Origin: an uncultured Bacteroides sp.
Lineage (GTDB): Bacteria > Bacteroidota > Bacteroidia > Bacteroidales > Bacteroidaceae
Assembly (NCBI GenBank): GCA_944320865.1
Contig: CALUJC010000009.1
Coordinates: 1-64,000 of the forward strand
Reading direction: 5' to 3'
Length of the DNA: 64,000 nucleotides
Shown here: one piece after another, positions 23,599-31,964 of the stretch
Layout of the letters: every line of letters starts with the position of its first letter
Position numbering within the stretch: position 1 is the stretch's first letter
Made by a program: the position numbers and the translations under genes
The notes under the pieces: model-generated
Seen by the model: only the letters and a program-made list of their open reading frames with translations
Databases searched by the model: none
What the model was told of the DNA's origin: nothing

Positions 23599-26409
23599 AT
23601 GAAAAAAATTATTGCAAAAGCATTTCTGTTATTGTTTAGCGCCTTGACCATCAGCCCTATGCTGTGGGCCGATGAGATTAACGACGAGTCCAAGCAGGGA
23701 GCCATCCGAGGCCGCATCGTGGACAACACCAAGCAAATCCTGCCGGGCGCATCCATTTACATCGAGAAACTGCACACCGGCGTGACGAGCGACGTGAACG
23801 GATTTTACACCTTCGCCAACCTGGAGCCGGGCACATACAGAGTGAAAGTGACTTACGTGGGCTACTCGCCCGTGGAAATGACCATCACCATCCCGCAAGG
23901 CAAGACCGTGGAGAAGGACGTGGTGATGAACGAAGGCCTTGAGTTGCAGGAAGTCGTGGTAGGCGGCGCCTTCACCGGCCAACGCCGTGCCCTGTCTTCG
24001 CAGAAGAGCAACTTGGGCATTACGAACGTCGTATCCGCCGACCAGGTGGGCAAGTTCCCCGACTCGAACATCGGCGACGCACTGAAGCGCATCAGCGGCA
24101 TCAACGTGCAGTACGACCAGGGCGAGGCACGCTTCGGACAGGTACGCGGCACGAGCGCCGACCTCAGCTCGGTCACCATCAACGGCAACCGCGTGCCCTC
24201 GGCCGAAGGCGACACCCGCAACGTGCAACTCGACCTTATTCCTGCCGACATGGTGCAGACCATCGAGGTGAACAAGGTGGTAACTGCCGATATGGACGGC
24301 GATGCCATCGGCGGCAGCATCAACCTCGTCACCAAGAACACACCGTACAGCCGCATCTTCAACGCCACGGCCGGTAGCGGTTACAACGCTGTCAGCAAAA
24401 AGGCGCAAGTAAACCTGGGCCTGACTTACGGCGACCGCTTCTTCAACGACAAGCTGGGCCTGATGATTTCGGGCTCTTACCAATATGCCCCCGGCGGCTC
24501 GGACAACGCAGAGTTCGAATATGACGTAGATGACGACCAGGTAGTAATGAAAGAAGCCCAGGTGCGCCAATACTACGTGACGCGCGAACGCCAAAGCTAC
24601 TCGCTCGCCCTCGACTACGAATTCAACACCGACCACAAGATTTCGTTCAAAGGCATCTATAACCGCCGCAACGACTGGGAAAACCGCTACCGCGCCGTTT
24701 ATAAAGACCTGGACGAAAGCGACCCCGCCGAACAATCGCTCGAACTGCAGACAAAGGGTGGTGCAAACGACACGAAGAATGCACGCCTGGAACGCCAGCA
24801 AACCATGGACTTCACCTTGGACGGTGACCACAACCTGGGCGGACGCGTCATCATGGACTGGGCAGCTTCTTACTCCCGCGCCAGCGAAGACCGCCCCAAC
24901 GAACGTTACTTCGGCCTGAAAATGGATAACAACACAGGCAGCAACCTGCTCGGCACCTTCCAAGGCGTAGGCGGACGCACTCCCTACTCCACCCTCGCCA
25001 TCCCGGGGCTGGACAACACCGACTGGGAACTGGACGAGCTGACCAACAGCGACCAAAGCATCTATGAAAACGAATGGAAATTCCGCCTCAACTTCGAGGT
25101 GCCCCTCGCCAAAGGCTTGTTCGGCAACACGCTGCGCTTCGGCGGGAAATACACCAACAAGACCAAAGACCGCGAAACGGAAATGTACAAATACGACAAA
25201 GTATTTGACGACGGCGACGCATGGCGCAGCCACGGCACATCACAAATCCGTAACGGCTTCATGGTAGGCGACCACTATCCCGAAGGCACGCACTTCGTAA
25301 GCAACAAGTACCTGGGCGGCATCGACTTCAGCACCATGCAAGGCGAACCCGACTACGAGGAAATGTCCGGCAACTACCACGCCAACGAGCAAATCAGCAG
25401 CGCCTACCTGCGCTTCGACCAGAAGCTGGGCCGCAAGCTCAACCTTATGCTGGGTCTGCGCATGGAACACACCGCACTGGACTATCGCGGCTTGAACTGG
25501 GTGGTAGACGAAGATGAAAACGAAACCCTGCAATCGACCGGCAACCGCAAGAACAACTACACCAACTGGTTGCCCAGCGTGTTGCTGAAATATGACGTGA
25601 ACGACGACTTCAAGCTCCGCGCCTCGTTTACCGAAACACTCTCCCGTCCCAAATACTCTGCCTTGATACCGAGCATCAACTACAACCGCGCCGACGAGGA
25701 AGCCACCATCGGAAATCCCGACTTGAAACCGACTACTTCCTACAACTTCGACCTCAGCGCCGAATACTACTTCAAATCTGTCGGCCTGGTCAGCGTAGGG
25801 CTGTTCTACAAGAGCGTGAACAATGTGATTGTAGACGAAGTATGGCAAGGCATGGATCCTGCAATCCCCATCACAGGAGAGTATGAGTACGAAATCTCCA
25901 AGCCCATCAACGCTTACGATGCCAACCTCTACGGCGTGGAAGTGGCTTACCAACGCGACTTCAGCTTCATAACTCCCGCCCTGAAATGCATCGGCTTCTA
26001 CGGGAACTACACCTACACCGCCAACGACACCAAGAACTACAAGTTCGAACACCGCGTAGTAGGCGAAGGTGAAGAAATCGACATGATCGGTTCGCCCGAG
26101 CACACCGCCAACGCCTCTCTGTTCTTCGAGAAATGGGGCTTCAACCTCCGCCTGTCCTACAACTTCGCTTCGGCTTTCGTAGACGAAATGGGCGAAGTGG
26201 CCCAACTGGACCGCTACTACGACAAGGTGAACTACCTCGACCTGAACGCCACCTATACCTTCGGCAAACGTGTCAAGACGACTATCTATGCCGACGTAAC
26301 CAACCTGCTGAACCAGCCCTTGCGCTATTACCAAGGCACCAAGGACCGCACCGCACAGGTGGAATACTACGGCACGCGCTTCAATGCCGGCGTAAAGGTT
26401 AGCTTCTAA
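23599..26409 (+). CDS. TonB-dependent outer-membrane receptor paired with a phosphatase
   Basis: A 936-residue receptor, signal MKKIIAKAFLLLFSALTISP. A carboxypeptidase-regulatory-like domain (about 35-115, GAIRGRIVDNTKQILPGASI) is followed by the plug (LQEVVVGGAFTGQRRALSSQ, FPDSNIGDALKRISGINVQ, DAIGGSINLVTKNTP) and a long barrel (SFTETLSRPKYSALIPSINY) ending in AGVKVSF. This is the catecholate/other-type TBDT layout, not SusC, and no SusD gene follows. The next gene encodes a secreted acid-phosphatase-like enzyme and the upstream DNA has a Pho-box-like repeat. Uptake of a phosphorylated or phosphate-containing ligand is the best inference. Confidence 0.88.
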   Translation: MKKIIAKAFLLLFSALTISPMLWADEINDESKQGAIRGRIVDNTKQILPGASIYIEKLHTGVTSDVNGFYTFANLEPGTYRVKVTYVGYSPVEMTITIPQGKTVEKDVVMNEGLELQEVVVGGAFTGQRRALSSQKSNLGITNVVSADQVGKFPDSNIGDALKRISGINVQYDQGEARFGQVRGTSADLSSVTINGNRVPSAEGDTRNVQLDLIPADMVQTIEVNKVVTADMDGDAIGGSINLVTKNTPYSRIFNATAGSGYNAVSKKAQVNLGLTYGDRFFNDKLGLMISGSYQYAPGGSDNAEFEYDVDDDQVVMKEAQVRQYYVTRERQSYSLALDYEFNTDHKISFKGIYNRRNDWENRYRAVYKDLDESDPAEQSLELQTKGGANDTKNARLERQQTMDFTLDGDHNLGGRVIMDWAASYSRASEDRPNERYFGLKMDNNTGSNLLGTFQGVGGRTPYSTLAIPGLDNTDWELDELTNSDQSIYENEWKFRLNFEVPLAKGLFGNTLRFGGKYTNKTKDRETEMYKYDKVFDDGDAWRSHGTSQIRNGFMVGDHYPEGTHFVSNKYLGGIDFSTMQGEPDYEEMSGNYHANEQISSAYLRFDQKLGRKLNLMLGLRMEHTALDYRGLNWVVDEDENETLQSTGNRKNNYTNWLPSVLLKYDVNDDFKLRASFTETLSRPKYSALIPSINYNRADEEATIGNPDLKPTTSYNFDLSAEYYFKSVGLVSVGLFYKSVNNVIVDEVWQGMDPAIPITGEYEYEISKPINAYDANLYGVEVAYQRDFSFITPALKCIGFYGNYTYTANDTKNYKFEHRVVGEGEEIDMIGSPEHTANASLFFEKWGFNLRLSYNFASAFVDEMGEVAQLDRYYDKVNYLDLNATYTFGKRVKTTIYADVTNLLNQPLRYYQGTKDRTAQVEYYGTRFNAGVKVSF

Positions 26410-26438
26410 AACAGGAAGCAACAGGCATATCATCAGTC

Positions 26439-26502
26439 GACGAGTTGGTAAGGCTCCATACAGCTGGATAGGGATACCCAAAGCCTGGCCAACTCGTCTT
26501 TT
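26439..26502 (+). terminator. Probable terminator after the TonB-dependent receptor
   Basis: GACGAGTTGG (26439-26448) pairs with CCAACTCGTC (26489-26498), with inner AGGCT/AGCCT pairing and TTTT after the stem. The loop is long. It would attenuate rather than abolish expression of the phosphatase gene 100 nt downstream. Confidence 0.6.
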
Positions 26503-26527
26503 CGGCAACCCATTATTGTGTTTTCCC

Positions 26528-26556
26528 AAAACTATCCCAAATCAAGGGATAGTTTT
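26528..26556. repeat. Perfect 11-bp stem-loop in the phosphatase leader
   Basis: AAAACTATCCC (26528-26538) and GGGATAGTTTT (26546-26556) are exact complements around a 7-nt loop, 47 nt before the phosphatase ATG. The perfect symmetry suits an operator, or an RNA hairpin next to the preceding terminator. Confidence 0.55.
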
Positions 26557-26603
26557 GCAGGCAAAAACAAGAATATCCAACTAAATCAAAATAAAACAAA
26601 GAA

Positions 26604-27542
26604 ATGAAGAAACTATTCCTTTTACTCACCGTCGCCCTGCTGGGCCAGTGGGCATCGGCCCAAGAACCGAAGATAGACTACAGCGTCTACGACGACAAGT
26701 GCAACTTCTACATCGCCAACGACCTGGGCCGCAACGGCTACTACGACCAGAAGCCCATCGCCGAACTGATGGGCGTGATGGCCGAGGAAGTCGGCCCCGA
26801 ATGCGTCATCGCCGCCGGCGACGTCCACCACTTCGAGGGCGTGCGCTCCACGGAAGACCCCCTGTGGATGACCAACTTCGAGCTTATCTACGCGCACCCC
26901 GAACTGATGATTGACTGGTTCCCCATCTGCGGCAACCACGAATACCGGGGCAACACACAGGCAGTCGTGGACTACAGCCGCGTGAGCCGCCGCTGGGAGA
27001 TGCCCGCCCGCTACTACACCAAGTCGTTCAGCGAGGAAGGCACCACCGTGCGCATCGTCTTCATCGACACCACGCCCCTCATCGACAAGTACCGCCAGGA
27101 GTTCACCAAGTATCCCGATGCCTGCCAGCAGGACATCGACGAACAACTGCGCTGGCTGGACAGCGTGCTTGCCTCGGCCAAGGAAGACTGGGTCGTAGTC
27201 GTGGGCCATCACCCCATCTACGCCGAGACGTCGAAGGACGACATCGAGCGCCAGGACATGCAACGCCGCGTGGACAGCATCCTGCGCCGCCACAGCAACG
27301 TGGCCATGTACATCAACGGCCACATCCACAACTTCCAGCACATCCGCATGGCGGGCAGCCCGATAGACTACATCACCAACTCCTCCGGCTCCCTCAGCCG
27401 CAAGGTGCAGCCCGTGGAAGGCACCGTCTTCTGCAGCCCCGAGCCGGGCTTCTCCATCCTCTCCGCCACGCCCACCACGCTGGAGCTGCGCATGATTGAC
27501 AAGCACGGGCAGGTGCTGCATACGGTGACGCGGACGAAGTAA
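26604..27542 (+). CDS. Secreted purple-acid-phosphatase-like metallophosphoesterase
   Basis: A 312-residue enzyme with signal MKKLFLLLTVALLGQWASAQ, so periplasmic or surface. Calcineurin-like metal-binding blocks are in order: IANDLGRNGYYD (first Asp), AAGDVHHFEG, PICGNHEYRGNTQA, VVVGHHPIY and INGHIHNFQHI. The spacing resembles tartrate-resistant acid phosphatases (ACP5 type). GDVHHFEG replaces the family's usual GDNFY-like block, so the bridging Asp is kept but the Tyr ligand of purple enzymes is not obvious. With the TonB receptor upstream it probably releases phosphate outside the cytoplasm for import. The substrate is unknown. Confidence 0.87.
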   Translation: MKKLFLLLTVALLGQWASAQEPKIDYSVYDDKCNFYIANDLGRNGYYDQKPIAELMGVMAEEVGPECVIAAGDVHHFEGVRSTEDPLWMTNFELIYAHPELMIDWFPICGNHEYRGNTQAVVDYSRVSRRWEMPARYYTKSFSEEGTTVRIVFIDTTPLIDKYRQEFTKYPDACQQDIDEQLRWLDSVLASAKEDWVVVVGHHPIYAETSKDDIERQDMQRRVDSILRRHSNVAMYINGHIHNFQHIRMAGSPIDYITNSSGSLSRKVQPVEGTVFCSPEPGFSILSATPTTLELRMIDKHGQVLHTVTRTK

Positions 27543-27572
27543 ATACCGCGCCTCCACATAAGCCGAGTTTTG

Positions 27573-27613
27573 AAAGGGAAGCATCTTTGTAAAGGTGTTT
27601 CCCTTACTTTTTA
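27573..27613 (+). terminator. Rho-independent terminator after the phosphatase gene
   Basis: AAAGGGAAGCATCTT pairs with AAGGTGTTTCCCTT (27592-27605) around a 4-nt loop. ACTTTTTAT follows. It is 30 nt past the phosphatase stop. Confidence 0.8.
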
Positions 27614-27639
27614 TGCCTAATGAAGGGAGGTTTCAGCGT

Positions 27640-27675
27640 AATTCTTCATTCTTCGTTCTTCATTCTTCATAGAAA
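27640..27675. repeat. Dispersed TTCTTCATTC element RE2, short copy
   Basis: Tandem TTCTTCATTC/TTCTTCGTTC words, about 30 nt, directly before the -7 box of the next gene. Longer copies are at 33586-33709 and 46638-46782. Confidence 0.65.
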
Positions 27676-27680
27676 TGCAC

Positions 27681-27688
27681 TATCTTTG
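27681..27688 (+). promoter_or_regulatory. -7 promoter box of the GNAT-like gene
   Basis: TATCTTTG at 27681-27688, exact match to TAnnTTTG, 25 nt before the ATG at 27714. It excludes the in-frame ATG at 27675. The -33 region falls inside the TTCTTC repeat and has no TTTG. Confidence 0.65.
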
Positions 27689-27713
27689 CCCCCACCAAAC
27701 AACAGATACAGCT

Positions 27714-28850
27714 ATGGCAATCACCATCCGCAAAGTCAACTCGAAGCGCGACCTGAAGCGCTTCATCCGCTTCAACTACGAACTGTACAAGGGCAACCCC
27801 TACTCCGTGCCCGACCTCTACGACGACATGCTCAACACCTTCAACCCCAAGAAGAACGCCGCCTTTGAGTTTTGCGAGGCCGACTACTTTTTGGCCTACC
27901 GCGACGGCCGGCTGGTGGGGCGCGTGGCGGCCATCATCAACCATAAGGCCAACCAGACGTGGAACAAGAAGGAGGTGCGCTTCGGCTGGATAGACTTTGT
28001 GGACGATACCGAGGTGTCCGAAGCCCTTATCCACACCGTGGAGCAGTGGGGACGGGAGCGCGGCATGACACACATACAAGGCCCGCTGGGCTTTACCGAC
28101 ATGGATGCCGAAGGCATGCTGGTAGAGGGTTTCGACCAGCTGGGCACCATGGCCACCATCTACAACTACCCCTACTACCCCGCCCACATGGAGCGCCTGG
28201 GCTTCGTGAAAGACGCCGACTGGGTGGAATACAAGATATACGTGCCCGACGCCATACCGGAAAAGCACCAGCGCATCTCCGACCTCATCCAGCGCAAGTA
28301 CAACCTCAAGATAAAGAAATACACCTCCGGCAAGAAAATCGCCCAAGAATACGGCCAAGCCATCTTCGAGCTGGTCAACGAAGCCTACACCCCCCTGTAC
28401 GGCTACTCCGCCCTGACGCAGAGGCAGATTGACCAGTACGTCAAGATGTACCTGCCCATCCTCGACCTGCGCATGGTGACGCTCATCACCGACCAGGACG
28501 ACCGCCTGGTGGCCGTGGGCATCTCCATGCCCTCGCTGGCACGCGCCCTGCAGAAGTCCCACGGGCGGCTGCTGCCCTTCGGGTGGTACTACCTGCTCAA
28601 GGCCCTGTTCTTCAAGCGCCGCTCGCACATCCTCGACCTGCTGCTGGTGGCCGTGAAACCGGAGTACCAGAACAAGGGAGTCAACGCCCTGCTCTTCTCC
28701 GACCTCATCCCCGTCTACCAGAAGCTGGGCTTCGAGTACGCCGAAAGCAACCCCGAACTGGAACTGAACGGCAAGGTGCAGGCCCAATGGGGATACTTCA
28801 AGACGGAGCAGCACAAGCGCCGCCGCGCGTTTGTCAAGGAGATTAGCTAA
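27714..28850 (+). CDS. GNAT-like N-acetyltransferase family protein
   Basis: A 378-residue cytoplasmic protein conserved in Bacteroidota. MAITIRKVNSKRDLKRFIRF opens the first GNAT-like half, with ADYFLAYRDGRLVGRVAAII. The second half contains LLLVAVKPEYQNKGVNALLF, which matches the acetyl-CoA-binding V-x-P-x-x-Q/R-x-x-G motif with Gln in the usual place. It then has YQKLGFEYAESNPELELNGK. The double-GNAT layout suggests a small-molecule or peptide acyltransferase, with no known substrate. It is a single-gene unit between the phosphatase terminator and parE. Confidence 0.8.
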   Translation: MAITIRKVNSKRDLKRFIRFNYELYKGNPYSVPDLYDDMLNTFNPKKNAAFEFCEADYFLAYRDGRLVGRVAAIINHKANQTWNKKEVRFGWIDFVDDTEVSEALIHTVEQWGRERGMTHIQGPLGFTDMDAEGMLVEGFDQLGTMATIYNYPYYPAHMERLGFVKDADWVEYKIYVPDAIPEKHQRISDLIQRKYNLKIKKYTSGKKIAQEYGQAIFELVNEAYTPLYGYSALTQRQIDQYVKMYLPILDLRMVTLITDQDDRLVAVGISMPSLARALQKSHGRLLPFGWYYLLKALFFKRRSHILDLLLVAVKPEYQNKGVNALLFSDLIPVYQKLGFEYAESNPELELNGKVQAQWGYFKTEQHKRRRAFVKEIS

Positions 28851-28870
28851 CCGTTTACTTCCTCCTCAAG

Positions 28871-28985
28871 TTTTATTACCTACCCTGTACGGATTTCCGC
28901 CGCTCCCGCTTCGGTCTATAGCGACCTATCTTGACCGAACCAGTACCGAATGGGGTACGACTGGGGTAGGTAGAAGGTACGAAGG
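28871..28985 (+). repeat. Dispersed element RE1, copy B
   Basis: CCGCTCCCGCTTCGGTCTAT, then CAGTACCGAATGGGGTACGA and a second iteron CTGGGGTAGG. The same order of parts as copies at 17320, 34545 and 47818. It fills the first third of the 411-nt gap before parE. The remainder holds a CTTTGCCC...GGGCAAAG stem (29147-29188) and the promoter box. Confidence 0.72.
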
Positions 28986-29212
28986 TGATAAATTTTCGAT
29001 AGAGACAAACCACGCATTACGCTGACAACCAGCATGGAGCACAGACAGAGATATTGTCATTTCGAGTAAACAGAGCACTTTTCAGTGTAAGGATGTGTGA
29101 TACAGGGCGTAAAGAATATTGTATATGTTTCCACAAGACAAGCCCTTTGCCCAAGTAACCCCATTGTTTGGCCAAGGCGGGGGCAAAGTATTGCAGTTTG
29201 CCTTTTTTTGCG

Positions 29213-29220
29213 TAACTTTG
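29213..29220 (+). promoter_or_regulatory. -7 promoter box of parE
   Basis: TAACTTTG, exact TAnnTTTG match, 41 nt before the ATG at 29262. ATTG at 29190-29193 is a near-match at the -33 distance. Confidence 0.6.
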
Positions 29221-29261
29221 CCAACGAAGCCCCCAAAACAGGCGGGCAGGCAACAGATATT

Positions 29262-31208
29262 ATGGACGACAGCTACAAAAATATGACCTTACCCTTGGAA
29301 GAGGGAACAGACCCGCAGCAGGAGGCCGCTCCTGCCGTGGACTATACCGACGAAAACATACGCCACTTGGACGACATGGAGCATATCCGTGTCCGCTCGG
29401 GCATGTACATAGGCCGCCTGGGCGACGGCTCGCAAAGCGACGATGGCATCTACGTGCTGCTGAAGGAAGTGATGGACAACTCTATCGACGAGTTCAAGAT
29501 GGGCGCCGGGAAGCGGATAGAGGTGAACATAGAAGGCAACCTGCGCGTCAGTGTACGCGACTACGGGCGGGGCATCCCCCAGGGCAAGCTCATCGAGGCG
29601 GTGAGCAAGCTGAACACCGGCGGCAAATATGATTCGAAGGCTTTCAAGAAAAGCGTCGGCCTGAACGGCGTGGGCATCAAGGCGGTAAACGCCCTGAGCA
29701 GCCGATTTGAGGTGCGCAGCTATCGCGACGGCAAGGTGCGCACGGCTATCTTCGAGCGCGGGGTGCTGCAAAGCGACGTGACGGAAGACAGCACGGAGGA
29801 AACCGGCACCTACATCTTCTTCGAGCCGGACGATACCCTGTTCCTGAACTACAGCTTCCAGCCCCAATTCGTAGAAACCTTGCTGCGCAACTACACCTAC
29901 CTCAACACGGGGCTGACCTTCGTCTACAACGGGCAGCGCATCCTCTCGCGCCACGGCCTGGAAGACTTGCTGAAGGACAACATGACCAGCGAGGGCCTGT
30001 ATGACATCGTACACCTCAAGGGCGAGGACATCGAGATTGCCTTTACCCACACCAACCAATATGGCGAGGAGTACTACTCCTTTGTCAACGGGCAGCACAC
30101 CACACAGGGCGGCACCCACCAGACGGCCCTGAAAGAACACCTGGCGCGCACCATCAAGGAGTTCTACAACAAGAACTTCGAGTATGCCGACATCCGCAAC
30201 GGACTGGTGGCCGCCATTGCCATCAACGTGGAAGAACCCATGTTCGAGAGCCAGACCAAGACGAAGCTGGGCAGCAACAACATGTGGCCCGCCGTGCCCC
30301 AGGAAGGCAAGGCGGCAGGCCCCACCATCAACAAGTACGTGGGCGACTTCATCAAGACCGAGGTCGACAACTACCTGCACAAGAACCCGCTGATGGCCGA
30401 GGTGATGCTGCAAAAAATACAGGATTCCGAAAAAGAGCGCAAAGCCATTGCCGGGGTCACCAAGCTGGCCCGCGAGCGCGCCAAGAAGGCCAACCTGCAC
30501 AACCGCAAGCTGCGCGATTGCCGCTATCACCTGAACGACGGCAAAGGCAAAGAGCAGGAAGCGGAATCGTGCATCTTCATCACCGAGGGCGACTCCGCCA
30601 GCGGCTCCATCACCAAGAGCCGCGACGTCAATACGCAAGCCGTCTTCTCCTTGCGCGGAAAGCCCCTCAACTGCTACGGGCTTACCAAGAAAGTAGTCTA
30701 CGACAATGAGGAGTTCAACCTCCTGCAAGCAGCCCTCAACATTGAGGACGGCATGGAAGGCTTGCGCTACAACAAGGTCATCGTGGCCACCGATGCAGAT
30801 GTGGACGGCATGCACATCCGCCTGCTCATGATTACCTTCTTCCTGCAATTCTTCCCCGACCTCATCAAGAAGGGGCACGTCTACATCTTGCAGACGCCCC
30901 TGTTCCGCGTGCGCAACAAGAAGAAAACCGCCTATTGTTACACCGAAGAAGAACGCCTCGCAGCCATCAGCTCGCTGGGACCCAATCCGGAAATTACCCG
31001 CTTCAAGGGCTTAGGTGAAATCTCCCCTGACGAGTTCCGCCACTTCATCGGCAAGGACATGCGCCTGGAGCAAGTCACCCTGCGCAAGACCGACCTCGTG
31101 AAAGAACTGCTGGAATTCTACATGGGCAAGAACACCATGGAGCGGCAGAACTTCATCATCCAGAACCTGGTGGTGGAAGAGGATTTGGTGAAGGAAGAGG
31201 CATTTTAG
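29262..31208 (+). CDS. parE: DNA topoisomerase IV subunit B
   Basis: Type IIA topoisomerase ATPase subunit, 648 residues. The start at 29262 ([15 protein letters not shown]) follows the promoter; a longer frame from 29097 would read through promoter DNA. The GHKL ATPase has [43 protein letters not shown] and QTKTKLGS. The TOPRIM part has [21 protein letters not shown] and [10 protein letters not shown]. The [15 protein letters not shown] form and the [10 protein letters not shown] loop in place of GyrB's SAGGSAKQGR mark the Bacteroidota ParE group rather than GyrB. It decatenates chromosomes with ParC, whose gene is not in this window. coaD follows at 114 nt. Confidence 0.92.
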   Translation: MDDSYKNMTLPLEEGTDPQQEAAPAVDYTDENIRHLDDMEHIRVRSGMYIGRLGDGSQSDDGIYVLLKEVMDNSIDEFKMGAGKRIEVNIEGNLRVSVRDYGRGIPQGKLIEAVSKLNTGGKYDSKAFKKSVGLNGVGIKAVNALSSRFEVRSYRDGKVRTAIFERGVLQSDVTEDSTEETGTYIFFEPDDTLFLNYSFQPQFVETLLRNYTYLNTGLTFVYNGQRILSRHGLEDLLKDNMTSEGLYDIVHLKGEDIEIAFTHTNQYGEEYYSFVNGQHTTQGGTHQTALKEHLARTIKEFYNKNFEYADIRNGLVAAIAINVEEPMFESQTKTKLGSNNMWPAVPQEGKAAGPTINKYVGDFIKTEVDNYLHKNPLMAEVMLQKIQDSEKERKAIAGVTKLARERAKKANLHNRKLRDCRYHLNDGKGKEQEAESCIFITEGDSASGSITKSRDVNTQAVFSLRGKPLNCYGLTKKVVYDNEEFNLLQAALNIEDGMEGLRYNKVIVATDADVDGMHIRLLMITFFLQFFPDLIKKGHVYILQTPLFRVRNKKKTAYCYTEEERLAAISSLGPNPEITRFKGLGEISPDEFRHFIGKDMRLEQVTLRKTDLVKELLEFYMGKNTMERQNFIIQNLVVEEDLVKEEAF

Positions 31209-31286
31209 AGCCTGGACAACAAAGGGAATGTCCTGCAAACAAACTAAAAAAGTAGGTATCCGCCTTTCACTCTCGGGAATAACCTG

Positions 31287-31294
31287 TATCTTTG
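31287..31294 (+). promoter_or_regulatory. -7 promoter box of coaD
   Basis: TATCTTTG, exact consensus, 28 nt before the coaD ATG. It gives coaD its own start within the parE-coaD-protease group. Confidence 0.65.
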
Positions 31295-31322
31295 CCGCTT
31301 GTAACCAAAACGAAACAGTGTT

Positions 31323-31835
31323 ATGACACGAGCCATATTCCCCGGTACTTTCGACCCCTTCACCGCTGGCCATGCGTCGGTGGTGAAGCGTGCCTTGACG
31401 TTTATCGACGAAATCGTCATCGCCATCGGGGTCAATGAAAACAAGAACACCCACTTCCCCGTGGAAAAGCGCAAACGCATGATTGCCGACTACTACAAAG
31501 ACAATCCCCGCGTCCGCGTCGATGCCTACGACAGCCTCACCATCGACTTCGCCCGCAAGGTGAATGCCAACCTTATCATCCGAGGCATACGCACCGTCAA
31601 AGACTTTGAGTACGAAGAGACCATTGCCGACATCAACCGTAAGCTGACGGGCATTGAAACCATCCTGCTCTTCACGGAGCCCGAACTGACCTGTGTCAGC
31701 TCCACCATAGTGCGCGAATTGTTGAGTTTCAAGAAAGACATCACCCAGTTCCTCCCGGAGGGCATGAAGCTGGACGATACCCCTGCCACGCCCCCCTGTG
31801 AGGCCGATAGCGATACTTTCCTTGCGGGGCGTTGA
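31323..31835 (+). CDS. coaD: Phosphopantetheine adenylyltransferase
   Basis: Transfers AMP from ATP to 4'-phosphopantetheine, the penultimate step of coenzyme A synthesis. The product is 170 residues. [16 protein letters not shown] carries the (H/T)xGH nucleotidyltransferase motif, [15 protein letters not shown] the phosphopantetheine-site Arg, and [10 protein letters not shown] the second ATP motif. The fold ends near residue 152; an acidic tail ([16 protein letters not shown]) extends it past the usual length. The stop codon overlaps the first base of a 22-nt tandem array. Confidence 0.95.
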   Translation: MTRAIFPGTFDPFTAGHASVVKRALTFIDEIVIAIGVNENKNTHFPVEKRKRMIADYYKDNPRVRVDAYDSLTIDFARKVNANLIIRGIRTVKDFEYEETIADINRKLTGIETILLFTEPELTCVSSTIVRELLSFKKDITQFLPEGMKLDDTPATPPCEADSDTFLAGR

Positions 31836-31921
31836 CACCTGTGCTAAGTGTCGCCGACACTTGTGCTAAGTGTCACTGACACCTGTGCTAAGTGTCACGG
31901 ACACTTGTGCTAAGTGTCGGA
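31834..31921. repeat. Tandem array, 4 units of 22 nt, near-perfect dyads
   Basis: Units start at 31834, 31856, 31878 and 31900. Each is a 19-nt dyad of the form GACACTTGTGCTAAGTGTC (7-nt arms, 5-nt centre) plus 3 variable nt. Units 2 and 4 have perfect arms; units 1 and 3 share one T-to-C change, so there is also a 44-nt higher-order period. It begins in the coaD stop codon and ends 43 nt before the S41 protease ATG. Contiguous units without spacers exclude CRISPR. Confidence 0.85.
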
Positions 31922-31964
31922 ACCCTCCAAGCAAGGCATCCAAAATGTAAAACAATATAACCGC

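Noticed and set aside
29097..29261. 55-residue N-terminal extension of ParE
   Set aside because: It is translated from DNA that holds the -7 promoter box at 29213 and has no family similarity.
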